A stretch of 64,000 nt of DNA from Clostridium tunisiense TJ. GTDB lineage: Bacteria > Bacillota > Clostridia > Clostridiales > Clostridiaceae. How positions within the stretch are numbered: the stretch's first letter is position 1; each line of letters begins with the position of its first letter. Below the pieces are notes generated by a model, which was not told the origin of the DNA, did no database searches, and saw nothing but the letters and a program-made list of their open reading frames with translations. Position numbers and translations under genes: made by a program. Positions 9,270-17,245 of this stretch are shown piece after piece. The DNA lies in the NCBI RefSeq assembly GCF_000300195.1, contig NZ_AMQH01000013.1, forward strand, positions 1-64,000. The letters run 5' to 3'.

Positions 9270-9863
9270 TTATTTAAGTATTTTTCTTAAAGCACCTACT
9301 ACAGGTATTGTAATTAGTGCTGAGATGGCTGCTTCGGCAACACCGTTAGTTCCTGCTGTTGTTAGAAATGTTATTCCTACAGCAGTCTTAGATATGCCCA
9401 TAACCTCTGCTAGCTTATTTCCATAAAGTAAATAGGATATGCCCAAAACCCCTATAGTATTAATAAAAGAACCCATTATAGATGCAATTCCTATTCTTAT
9501 ATTGGCTGCCTTAATTTTTACCAACTTATAGATATAATAGCTCCCTATACCAATTAATATTCTTGGTAGAATAGCTATTATTGGATTCATGAATAAAAAA
9601 GCAGTAAGAGTTGGATTAGAAAAAGCTCTAATCATACTGAAAATACCAAAGATTAAACCTACCAATGCACCGACCACTGGTCCTTCTAAAACCGCACCAA
9701 TAATAACAGGAATATGCATTATTGTTGCACTCATAAAAGGAAGTTGGATAAATCCTAGTGGAGTCATCCCTAAAATCATGGAAATAGCTGACAGCATACC
9801 TACAATAGCAAGCTGCTTAGTGCTTAGCTTAGCACTACGAGTTGTTGATACATTACTTTGCAT
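9270..9863 (-). CDS. ECF transporter S component (substrate-binding subunit)
   Basis: A 197-residue integral membrane protein with about six hydrophobic helices. It has the ECF S-component pattern: an N-terminal KLSTKQLAIVGMLSAIS helix with small residues, and VLEGPVVGALVGLIFGI in the middle. S components bind a vitamin or cofactor precursor and share an energising module (EcfT/A/A') encoded elsewhere. None is in the window. The substrate cannot be read from sequence alone; pantothenate, a B vitamin or a similar small metabolite is typical. AGGAGG precedes the start, and the ~90-base leader has a hairpin that may be regulatory. Confidence 0.8.
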   Translation of the reverse strand: MQSNVSTTRSAKLSTKQLAIVGMLSAISMILGMTPLGFIQLPFMSATIMHIPVIIGAVLEGPVVGALVGLIFGIFSMIRAFSNPTLTAFLFMNPIIAILPRILIGIGSYYIYKLVKIKAANIRIGIASIMGSFINTIGVLGISYLLYGNKLAEVMGISKTAVGITFLTTAGTNGVAEAAISALITIPVVGALRKILK

Positions 9864-9904
9864 AATAAAATCCTCCCATTCTTATTCCCCCAAGGGATAT
9901 AATT

Positions 9905-9960
9905 CGGGTCTAACTTAATTATTAGACGAGTTCAGTTCCAAAAGGATACCGACAATGTTA
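9905..9960 (-). promoter_or_regulatory. Structured leader of the ECF S-component gene (possible riboswitch)
   Basis: On the minus strand the leader contains a 6-bp hairpin (GTCTAA...TTAGAC; 9922-9927 with 9908-9913), flanked by GC-richer blocks (GGTATCC and GGAAC before it, TATCCC and TTGGGGG after it) that stand out from the AT-rich background. S-component genes often carry metabolite riboswitches. I could not match this one to the FMN, TPP, THF, preQ1 or Moco consensus. Confidence 0.3.
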
Positions 9961-10147
9961 TTTTATCACTTTACATAAAAAAATCAATAGAACACATATT
10001 CCATTTTATTCTATTAGAAAATTATTAAAGGTTAATTTCATATATTTTCCCATATATGAAGTTAAAGTAAACTTTTTATGATATAATTGATTTCAATAAG
10101 TTATTTAAGAATCATATTACTAAAAAATCATTTTTAGCGAGGTTATT

Positions 10148-10624
10148 ATGAAGAATTTACCTATTGATATGGAGTTATTATCAGAATTAATTTCTGAGGA
10201 TACTAGGGGAGAGGGAGAATGTTATCTCGATACTAATTCTGGAGAACTTAGTTATATACCACTTAACGTGTTAGAAGCTCTTGAAGATAACTCGAAGTTA
10301 ATCAATCTTGAAGACTGGGAAAAAGACCTGATTAATGAGGCGATAAACATACTTAGCCCTAATAAACAACAATACTTACATATTCCAATTGTAGAAGAAG
10401 ATTTTACTATATCTGTAATGAAGGAGTATACTTTTTCATTAACAGACAATATGTTAAGGGACAAACTTCTTAATTCCCTTAAAGATGCAAATTATAGCCA
10501 TAAGTTTAATTCTATCCTTCTAAGAGAGGGTGATATTGATAACTTCTACGACTTCAAAGATTACAGATATTATGAATATATCCAAAGATGGCTTTTAAAA
10601 AATGGAATTAAAAACATAGAATAA
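10148..10624 (+). CDS. UPF0158 family protein
   Basis: A 158-residue acidic protein resembling UPF0158 (PF03682). The N-terminal part has the strand-loop LDTNSGELSYIP, and the C-terminal part has the aromatic-rich LKDANYSHKFNSILLREG...FYDFKDYRYYEYIQRWL segment typical of this family. The function is unknown. It is preceded by an extended -10 (TGATATAAT at 10079-10087) and an inverted repeat (10037-10044 / 10053-10060). It is convergent with asnB across a shared terminator. Confidence 0.75.
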   Translation: MKNLPIDMELLSELISEDTRGEGECYLDTNSGELSYIPLNVLEALEDNSKLINLEDWEKDLINEAINILSPNKQQYLHIPIVEEDFTISVMKEYTFSLTDNMLRDKLLNSLKDANYSHKFNSILLREGDIDNFYDFKDYRYYEYIQRWLLKNGIKNIE

Positions 10625-10630
10625 TAAAAG

Positions 10631-10697
10631 AACTCTCCCTATAATAAAAGGTCCTTTTTAAAGGGTACACTTTAATGTTATAGGAAGAGTTTTTTAT
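10631..10697. terminator. Bidirectional terminator between UPF0158 and asnB
   Basis: Long hairpin whose outer stem pairs 10631-10644 with 10678-10691 (one mismatch). It is followed by a T6 run on the plus strand, with an A-rich left flank that serves the minus strand. Confidence 0.8.
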
Positions 10698-10699
10698 TT

Positions 10700-12589
10700 C
10701 TATTGTTTATCTATTGCAATTTCCTTTTGCTCTAGAAAGGGACTTTGGTTCTCAATAAAAATTTTATGCCAAATTAGGAATACAAGAATTGTCCATATCT
10801 TTCTACTTAAATCGAAAGGACCTTTTCTATGGTCTTCTAAAAGTTTAAGTGCAGTTGCCTTGTTTATAAATTCATCTGCATTACTTTCTTTTATTATGTT
10901 TTCTGCCCAACTATAAAGTTCATCTTTTAGCCACAGACGAATAGGCACAGGATATCCCAGTTTTTTTCTATCCATCGCAGTTAAATCCAGTTCTGATTTA
11001 AAGGATTCCCTTAAAAGATACTTTGTTACATGACCATTTATTTTTTCTTCAGAAGTTAATTTAGAAGCAACTCTGAATACTTCCTTATCAAGGAAGGGTA
11101 CTCTTAATTCTAAAGAGTGTGCCATTGTCATTCTATCAGCCTTAACTAAAATGTCTCCGGTAAGCCAAGTATTAAAGTCCACATATTGCATTTGAGTTAT
11201 TGGATCATAACTTGAAGCTTTATCATAAATGTCCTTAACTGCTCTTGGAATAGTAAAGTCAGAACTGAAATTCTTTAAAACAGATTGTTTTTCATTATCT
11301 AAGAAGATTTTGGCATTTCCTACGTATCTTTCTTTCATAGGAGTACAACCTCTTTCAATAAAGCTTTTACCTCTAGTTCCTTCTGGAATTAAAGATGCTC
11401 CCGATTTTAAAATCTTCTTAACCATTGAAGGCATATAGTTAAACATTTTTAGGGAATTAGGTTCATGATATATTGTATACCCTCCAAAAACTTCATCGGC
11501 ACCTTCACCAGATAATATTACCGTAACATGCTTAGCTGCTTCCTGCGCAATAAAGTAAAGTGGTATAGCTGCTGGGTCTGCAACAGGCTCATCCATATGC
11601 CATATTATTTTAGGTAACTCGTTAGCAAACTCCTCATGAGTTATTATTCTGCTAATATTTTCTACCCCTAACTTATCAGCAGTTTCCTTAGCTAGATCTA
11701 TTTCTGTGTAACCTGATCTATCAAATCCTATGGTAAAAGTTTTAATATTAGGATCATACTTCTTAGCAAGAGCTGTAACTACAGTTGAATCGATACCACC
11801 TGAAAGAAAAGCAGCTACTGGTACTTCAGATTGCATGTGCAATCTAACAGAGTCATCAAGAACTTTCCTAATTTCCTCCATTCTTTCGTCTTTTGATCCT
11901 GGTGTAGGATTAAATTTTATTGAATAGTAACAATTGATATCATGATTCTTTCCATATTCTTTTCTAATGGTATGACCTGGCTTTAATATTTTTATATCCT
12001 TTAACATTGTCTTTGGTTCAGGAACAAATTGGAATGTTAAATAATTATGTAGAGCCTCGTTATCTATTTCCCTATAGGTAGTATCTTCATTTGAATGAAA
12101 ACTTTTTAATTCTGATGCTACATATAATCCGCTTTCATTTTCTACATAATAAAAAGGCTTAATCCCAAAAGGATCTCTAGCTCCAAAAAATACTTTATTT
12201 AATTTATCCCAAATTATAAAAGAAAACATTCCTCTAAGCTTCTCAACAAACTTCTCACCGAAGTGCTTATATAGTTTTGCTAAAACTTCAACTTCTGAAT
12301 TTGTAGAAAACTCATAGCCCTCTTTTATTAGTTCCTCTCTTAAATAAATGTAGTTATAGATCTCTCCATTAAATACTATTTCTAATTCATCATTGTAAGA
12401 GTATGGTTGTTGTCCATTTGCTAAGTCCAATATACTTAATCTTCTAAATCCAAGATAAATCTTGTCGTCCATATATTCACCATCTTGGTTAGGTCCTCTA
12501 TGAACAATAGTTTTTCTCATTTGTCTTAAAGACTCTTTACTTTTTTCCTCTATAGTTGAGTTACTAAAAAAAGTTACAAATCCACACAT
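10700..12589 (-). CDS. asnB: Asparagine synthase (glutamine-hydrolysing)
   Basis: A 629-residue AsnB that makes asparagine from aspartate, ATP and glutamine nitrogen. Cys2 (MCGFVTF) is the glutaminase nucleophile. The N-terminal Ntn domain contains HRGPNQDG, FRRLSILDL and a FNGEIYNY segment. The synthetase domain has the pyrophosphate loop FLSGGIDSTVV near residue 264 and SGEGADEVFGGY near 360. Length and motif order are normal. AAGGAGG lies before the ATG. It forms a single-gene unit. Confidence 0.95.
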   Translation of the reverse strand: MCGFVTFFSNSTIEEKSKESLRQMRKTIVHRGPNQDGEYMDDKIYLGFRRLSILDLANGQQPYSYNDELEIVFNGEIYNYIYLREELIKEGYEFSTNSEVEVLAKLYKHFGEKFVEKLRGMFSFIIWDKLNKVFFGARDPFGIKPFYYVENESGLYVASELKSFHSNEDTTYREIDNEALHNYLTFQFVPEPKTMLKDIKILKPGHTIRKEYGKNHDINCYYSIKFNPTPGSKDERMEEIRKVLDDSVRLHMQSEVPVAAFLSGGIDSTVVTALAKKYDPNIKTFTIGFDRSGYTEIDLAKETADKLGVENISRIITHEEFANELPKIIWHMDEPVADPAAIPLYFIAQEAAKHVTVILSGEGADEVFGGYTIYHEPNSLKMFNYMPSMVKKILKSGASLIPEGTRGKSFIERGCTPMKERYVGNAKIFLDNEKQSVLKNFSSDFTIPRAVKDIYDKASSYDPITQMQYVDFNTWLTGDILVKADRMTMAHSLELRVPFLDKEVFRVASKLTSEEKINGHVTKYLLRESFKSELDLTAMDRKKLGYPVPIRLWLKDELYSWAENIIKESNADEFINKATALKLLEDHRKGPFDLSRKIWTILVFLIWHKIFIENQSPFLEQKEIAIDKQ

Positions 12590-12926
12590 AGTCTTTCCTC
12601 CTTAGTGGCATTGGTTAATCCAAATACACATAAAAAATTTTATAACAATATAAGGATAATCGTCAATATTAATAAGCCACTATTTGTATTTTTGTCCTTT
12701 AATTTTAAAATATTCTACCACACAGTATAACATATTTCATCATAAAAAGTTATGATTCTAATTATATTTTAAATATAAAAATAAATTTGGAATACTTGCT
12801 GTCAAAATACCATATAAATTAGATAAAAAGAAAAAAAGGTAATTAAAGGTAATTTATGGAAAATGTAGAATAATACCATGGTACTAAATTCCAATTATTT
12901 ACATAATTACTGAGAGGAGAATAGTT
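12590..12926. other. Divergent intergenic region, 337 bp
   Basis: AT-rich spacer between asnB (minus) and the MEDS-domain gene (plus). It contains a 10-bp palindrome (TACCATGGTA, about 12876-12885) that could be an operator. I see no T-box, riboswitch or small ORF. Confidence 0.4.
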
Positions 12927-13487
12927 ATGGATACAAAATTAGGAAAACACATTTCTTTTTATTATTACGGCGAGGATCATATGGTAATTAATTTGTATAA
13001 ATATATTAAAGATTCAATTATTAATAATAATTTCGTATTTTTATTTATAGAAGATGATGTTTATCAGTTAGTCTTAGATAGTCTATCTGAAACAGAAAAA
13101 TATATGGTAGGAAAGATAGATATGGAAAAAGTAATAATGAACAATAATAAAAATACTAGTGAATTTATTTGTAAATGCTTAAACAATTATAAATCCCAAA
13201 AACTAGAGCAAGGGTTCAGTAATACAAAATTCATATTTGATGCGAAAAAAATAATACATGGGACTTCCATAAATTTATTCAAAGCCTTTGCAAACTATTG
13301 TTTTGATGCTGTTGAAAGAGAGAGAATAGATATACTAACACTATATGATTTTGGCGAGTATATGTTAAAAGGCAAATATATAAATGATGAAGTTATTAAG
13401 GTTTCTTATTTAGAACATACACATAGAATGTTTGCTAATGATATTTTACCAATAAGAGAATTTGAAAATCAACGTTGCTTAGCTTAA
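12927..13487 (+). CDS. MEDS/DcmR-like sensory domain protein
   Basis: A 186-residue protein that looks like a single MEDS domain (PF14417), a RecA-like sensory module first noted in methylotroph/methanogen regulators and DcmR. The opening GKHISFYYYGEDHMVINLY followed by NNNFVFLFIEDD matches the family's start, and the C-terminal LTLYDFGEYML is a typical late strand and helix. There is no attached kinase or DNA-binding domain, so it presumably acts through a partner. GAGAGGAG lies before the start. It is followed after ~90 bases by a lipoprotein cyclophilin, which probably has no functional link. Confidence 0.65.
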   Translation: MDTKLGKHISFYYYGEDHMVINLYKYIKDSIINNNFVFLFIEDDVYQLVLDSLSETEKYMVGKIDMEKVIMNNNKNTSEFICKCLNNYKSQKLEQGFSNTKFIFDAKKIIHGTSINLFKAFANYCFDAVERERIDILTLYDFGEYMLKGKYINDEVIKVSYLEHTHRMFANDILPIREFENQRCLA

Positions 13488-13575
13488 TACTTATAATCAT
13501 AATAAATTATTGTTAAGTAAGTTAAATTTTGATAATATAGGTAATAATATTAGTATAGCAAAAGGAGTGATAAGC

Positions 13576-14277
13576 TTGAATAGCAAAAAAATACTTAAAT
13601 TACCTATATTGGTTTGTGTTTTATTGAGTTTCTTTTTAGTTGCATGTTCTTCCCCAGTGAAAGAAAATAATTCAACTACCAATGAGAAACCTTCTGAAAA
13701 TCAACCTTCTAAGGTGGAGACTTCTTCACCTACAGAAAAGGGTCCTAATGATAAAAATCCTGTAGCTACCATTGAAATGGAAAGTGGAAAGATTATAAAA
13801 GTTGAATTATTCCCTGATGTAGCCCCTAACACAGTTAGAAACTTTATTTCTTTATCTAACAAAGGTTTTTATAATGGATTAACTTTCCATAGAGTTATAC
13901 CTGGTTTCATGATACAAGGAGGCGATCCAAAAGGAAATGGTACAGGTGGTCCCGATTATAACATTTTTGGTGAGTTTTCTAGCAACGGATTTAATAATCT
14001 CTTAAAGCACACAAGAGGAGTTATATCCATGGCTCGCTCAGGTAATAATAATAACTCAGCTGGCTCTCAGTTTTTCATAATGCATGAAGATGACTCTCGC
14101 TTAGATGGTGAATATGCAGCTTTTGGCAATGTAATTGAAGGCATGGACACTGTAGATGAAATAGCTAATGTTAAAACCGGTGCTAATAATAAGCCTATAG
14201 AACCAGTTAAGATTAAATCCATCACTGTTGAAACCTTTGGTGTTAGTTATAAAGATGTGGAGAAATATGACAAGTAA
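13576..14277 (+). CDS. Lipoprotein peptidyl-prolyl cis-trans isomerase (cyclophilin)
   Basis: A 233-residue secreted lipoprotein. The signal peptide ends in a lipobox (FFLVAC-SS), followed by a Ser/Pro/Lys-rich linker and a cyclophilin domain (about residues 55-233). Core residues are visible: FHRVIPGFMIQGGDPKGNG, ISMARSGNNNNSAGSQFFI and FGNVIEGMDTVDEI. It probably helps fold exported proteins. The start is TTG 13576, 8 bases after GGAG (13564-13567). The GTG at 13567 overlaps that site, and the far-upstream TTG 13510 has none. Three hairpins in a row follow the gene. Confidence 0.9.
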   Translation: MNSKKILKLPILVCVLLSFFLVACSSPVKENNSTTNEKPSENQPSKVETSSPTEKGPNDKNPVATIEMESGKIIKVELFPDVAPNTVRNFISLSNKGFYNGLTFHRVIPGFMIQGGDPKGNGTGGPDYNIFGEFSSNGFNNLLKHTRGVISMARSGNNNNSAGSQFFIMHEDDSRLDGEYAAFGNVIEGMDTVDEIANVKTGANNKPIEPVKIKSITVETFGVSYKDVEKYDK

Positions 14278-14302
14278 TCACGGATTACTTCCTCTTTTTG
14301 AA
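14272..14302 (+). terminator. First hairpin after the cyclophilin gene
   Basis: 8-bp stem 14272-14279 / 14283-14290 with a 3-nt loop, overlapping the stop codon and followed by TTCCTCTTTTT. It is the first of three consecutive hairpins. Confidence 0.7.
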
Positions 14303-14315
14303 TAGATTAATAACA

Positions 14316-14358
14316 ATGACTTATAAGAAAAACTCAGCTTTTCTGTAAGTCATTTTTT
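14316..14358 (+). terminator. Second hairpin after the cyclophilin gene
   Basis: Imperfect stem pairing AATGACTTA... (from 14315) with ...TAAGTCATT (to 14353), then seven T. This is a strong intrinsic terminator. Confidence 0.85.
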
Positions 14359-14365
14359 TAATAAC

Positions 14366-14408
14366 AAACCATTCAATATAATAAAAGTTATATTGAATGG
14401 TTTTTATT
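14366..14408. terminator. Third hairpin, perfect bidirectional stem
   Basis: Perfect 15-bp stem 14366-14380 / 14389-14403 with an 8-nt loop, then a T-rich run. It separates the cyclophilin gene from the regulator region that follows. Confidence 0.85.
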
Positions 14409-14418
14409 TTAGAAAATA

Positions 14419-14471
14419 TTGATAAAAACTTTAATTTATGGTACCATATATGTATACTCAACGTATACATA
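14419..14471 (+). promoter_or_regulatory. Probable promoter and operator of the RHH coiled-coil gene
   Basis: A 9-bp inverted repeat, TATGTATAC-TCAAC-GTATACATA (14449-14457 / 14463-14471), lies just downstream of a TTGATA -35-like box (14419-14424). Another GTATAC occurs at 14507-14512. Ribbon-helix-helix proteins usually bind such short palindromes and repress their own gene. Confidence 0.5.
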
Positions 14472-14595
14472 CAATTATATCGCTATTTTACTAACGTTTA
14501 CATCTTGTATACTTGATTGCAAGCTTGTAACCATTTATATTTAGCATAGTTTAATATATAATTCAAATAAATTAACCATATAAGGAGTAGAGATA

Positions 14596-15456
14596 ATGGA
14601 TTCAATATTTAGTGTAAGAATTAGCGAAGAATTAAAAGAAAAGTTTATGGATATAGCACAGAAACAAGGTATAAACAATAAGGAGCTCATGGAGCAAATT
14701 ATAAAATCTTATGAATTGGAGAATGTGAAAAATGATGCAGTTGAATTAAAAAGCCATATTGAAGAGCTACAAAGCATAAGTAGTAGAATTGTAGATATTT
14801 ACATCAGTATGATTGAAGGTAATAAAATAAAAACCTTGGAGCTAACCAATACCTTAAAGGTAAAAATAGCTGAAGAACAAGAAAAAACAAATAAGATCTC
14901 TTCACAAAATGAAAACTTACATTTAAAACTTAAGGAAGCAGCTAAAGTTAATGATGAATTAAAAATAGACCTTAAAGAGTATTCAACTAAAATATCTTCC
15001 CTAGAAGTCAACTTGAAGGAGTTTAAAGATTTAAATCAAATGTTAAGAGAAAAGAATCATGACTTAACTAATGAGTTGAACTTATTTAAGGAGTATGAAG
15101 AAAAAAACTCTGTTTTAGAAAAAGAGTTGAAAACCCTTCTTAAGGAGAATGATGAATTAAGTAAGAGTAATGATAAACTTACAAGTGAAAATAATCATTT
15201 AAATAAAGAGCTTACTTTTATGAAAGAAAGTTATGAGATTAAAATAAAGAATTTAGAAGAAAACTATAAGACCACTTTGATTCAAAAAGAGGAAGTAACA
15301 AAAATAAATCACTCTACAGAGATTTTACATATGAATCAAAGTTTTAATGACAAAATTTTAGCACTTCAGAATCAGTATGAAGAAAGAGTTACACGTTTAA
15401 TCAAGGAAAAAGATGAAGAGATGCAAAGAATGAAAAGTATTTTACTTAAGGAATAA
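14596..15456 (+). CDS. Ribbon-helix-helix DNA-binding protein with long coiled coil
   Basis: A 286-residue protein. Residues 1-~45 fit a ribbon-helix-helix DNA-binding unit: a short strand (IFSVRISEELKEKF) followed by two helices (DIAQKQGINNKELMEQIIKS). Everything after about residue 50 is charged heptad-repeat coiled coil, almost without Pro or Gly, to the C-terminus. The design resembles plasmid or chromosome accessory DNA-organising proteins (KfrA-like in plan, not in sequence). It probably binds DNA as a dimer and forms a rod. The upstream GTATAC palindrome is a candidate autoregulatory site. I do not recognise a named family. Confidence 0.7.
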   Translation: MDSIFSVRISEELKEKFMDIAQKQGINNKELMEQIIKSYELENVKNDAVELKSHIEELQSISSRIVDIYISMIEGNKIKTLELTNTLKVKIAEEQEKTNKISSQNENLHLKLKEAAKVNDELKIDLKEYSTKISSLEVNLKEFKDLNQMLREKNHDLTNELNLFKEYEEKNSVLEKELKTLLKENDELSKSNDKLTSENNHLNKELTFMKESYEIKIKNLEENYKTTLIQKEEVTKINHSTEILHMNQSFNDKILALQNQYEERVTRLIKEKDEEMQRMKSILLKE

Positions 15457-15614
15457 TAAACTCTATATCACTAAGCTACTAAAGTTTTATTAATATTATT
15501 CATTAACAATAATGTAACTTCAGGTTTTAAATATTTTATAATTAGTAATTAAAGTTATAAATAGGGCAATAATACTATTGGATGTGTAATGTTTATGGTG
15601 AAAGGGGAAGAATA

Positions 15615-16787
15615 ATGCTAAAACTTATTAAGAACGGTACTTTATATAACCCAGATTATAAAGGGAAATGTGATATATTAGTTTGTGGAGATAAAATAGG
15701 ATATATCGAAAAGGAAATTGACTGTTCAGGTTTTAATTTTGAAATTGAAATTATTGATGCAAAAAATAAATTAGTATTTCCAGGATTTATTGATTCACAT
15801 GTTCATATTCTAGGTGGCGGGGGAGAAGGAAGTTTCAAAACCAGAACTCCTGAGATAACGCTGACCACTGCAACCACATGTGGAGTTACTACTATAGTTG
15901 GCTGTTTAGGAACTGATAGTGTGACTCGAGATATGAAATCTCTTATCGCAAAGGCAAAAGCTTTAAAAGAAGAAGGATTATCCTGTTACCTTTATACAGG
16001 CTCCTATGAAATTCCTGTAAAAACTTTAATGAGCATTAGAGAGGATATTATTTTGATTGACGAAATTGTTGGAGTGGGAGAAGTAGCTATTTCTGATCAC
16101 CGTTCTTCAGCACCTACAGTTACTGAGGTAGCTAAAATAGCTGCTGATGCGAGGGTAGCGGGAATGCTCTCTGGAAAAGCTGGTATAGTTAATGTTCATA
16201 TTGGTGATGGTAAAGAACAACTTCATATGTTAAGTGAAGTATCAGAAACCACAGAAATTCCTATTACTCAATTTGTCCCCACCCATATAAATAGAAATAA
16301 ATCTCTGTTTGAAGAGGGGATTAAATATGCTAAAAAAGGTGGGTTAGTTGACTTCACCACTAGTACTACAACACAATTTTTAGAAGAGGGAGAAGTTAAA
16401 TGTAGTAAAGGACTAAAAATAATGCTTGAAAACGGTGTTAAGGAAGATAATATTACATTTACCTCTGACGGACAGGGAAGCCTACCAGCCTTTGATAGCA
16501 ATGGAAAATTTTCTAAACTTCAAATAGGCACCTCACAATCTCTTTATAAGGAGGTTGTTGATGCTATTAAGCTAGAAAACATTCCTATTCAAACTGCTCT
16601 AAAAGTTATAACTTCAAATCCTGCTGATAATCTAAAGCTTAGCAATAAGGGCAAAGTAGAAGAGGGTAGAGATGCGGATATTGTAATTGTAGATAAAGAA
16701 ACCTTAGAAGTTGAAACAGTATTAGCTAAAGGTAAAATAATGGTTCGTAATAAGGAAGTTGTAGTAAAAGGCACCTTTGAAAAATAA
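15615..16787 (+). CDS. iadA: Beta-aspartyl-peptidase (isoaspartyl dipeptidase)
   Basis: A 390-residue amidohydrolase that cleaves isoaspartyl dipeptides arising from protein ageing. The metal-binding motif is DSHVHILGGGGEGSF at about residue 57-71, close to known IadA. Later metal and catalytic residues are seen in ISDHRSSAPT, VNVHIGDG, FVPTHINRN and TSDGQGSLP. The start is ATG 15615, after AAAGGGGAAG. The frame open from 15582 adds 11 residues without a binding site. Monocistronic, with a terminator right after. Confidence 0.93.
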   Translation: MLKLIKNGTLYNPDYKGKCDILVCGDKIGYIEKEIDCSGFNFEIEIIDAKNKLVFPGFIDSHVHILGGGGEGSFKTRTPEITLTTATTCGVTTIVGCLGTDSVTRDMKSLIAKAKALKEEGLSCYLYTGSYEIPVKTLMSIREDIILIDEIVGVGEVAISDHRSSAPTVTEVAKIAADARVAGMLSGKAGIVNVHIGDGKEQLHMLSEVSETTEIPITQFVPTHINRNKSLFEEGIKYAKKGGLVDFTTSTTTQFLEEGEVKCSKGLKIMLENGVKEDNITFTSDGQGSLPAFDSNGKFSKLQIGTSQSLYKEVVDAIKLENIPIQTALKVITSNPADNLKLSNKGKVEEGRDADIVIVDKETLEVETVLAKGKIMVRNKEVVVKGTFEK

Positions 16788-16828
16788 TTAAACTAGCAGG
16801 GATTCCTCCTTGCTAGTTTAATTTTGGT
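16788..16828. terminator. Bidirectional terminator, iadA / DUF378 gene
   Basis: Stem with core AAACTAGCA (16790-16798) and TGCTAGTTT (16811-16819), T-rich on the right and A-rich on the left. It serves both convergent genes. Confidence 0.8.
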
Positions 16829-16830
16829 AG

Positions 16831-17037
16831 TTATTTTTTCTTTAGACAGTATAAGAATCTTATTAGATTTACTCCAGCTAGTCCAACTAGTATATATACC
16901 ATTCTTGTTAATAAAGGCATAAAATTAAATAGGAAATGAACTAAATTAAAATTGAATAATCCAATTAGCCCCCAGTTTATTGCCCCAATAATCACTAAGA
17001 GAAAAGATAATTTGTCTAATAAACTAACTTTGTACAT
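16831..17037 (-). CDS. DUF378 small membrane protein
   Basis: A 68-residue protein with two membrane helices (about 8-30 and 40-62). It carries the DUF378 hallmark LVIIGAINWGLIGLFNFNLV and a second-helix ending LVGLAGVNLIRF. The function is unknown. Members are widespread in Firmicutes. AGGGGTG precedes the ATG. Confidence 0.9.
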   Translation of the reverse strand: MYKVSLLDKLSFLLVIIGAINWGLIGLFNFNLVHFLFNFMPLLTRMVYILVGLAGVNLIRFLYCLKKK

Positions 17038-17191
17038 ATATGTTTCACCCCTTAAATAAAATAAAAAATAAATATATTTGGTCTAATATATATATATGAA
17101 TTAGGTGATTATAATAGTACATAAACAGTAGCTAGGAATTTCTGTTTTTTTATTTTTAACGAATGTAAGTCATGTATTTATAATAAAAGTA

Positions 17192-17200
17192 TGTTATAAT
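17192..17200 (+). promoter_or_regulatory. Extended -10 promoter of purB
   Basis: TGTTATAAT (TG at 17192-17193, TATAAT at 17195-17200), 46 bases before the ATG. The -35 region is poor, as is usual for extended -10 promoters. I looked for a purine riboswitch in this leader and found none. Confidence 0.55.
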
Positions 17201-17245
17201 AGTGAATGATCAATCTTAAAATTTTATTTTTGTACGGAGGTTATT

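Noticed and set aside
14320-14403. CRISPR-like repeats from the hairpin cluster
   Set aside because: The arms differ from one another and are terminators, with no regular spacers.
17038-17245. Purine riboswitch upstream of purB
   Set aside because: The conserved junction and loop sequences of the purine aptamer are not present.
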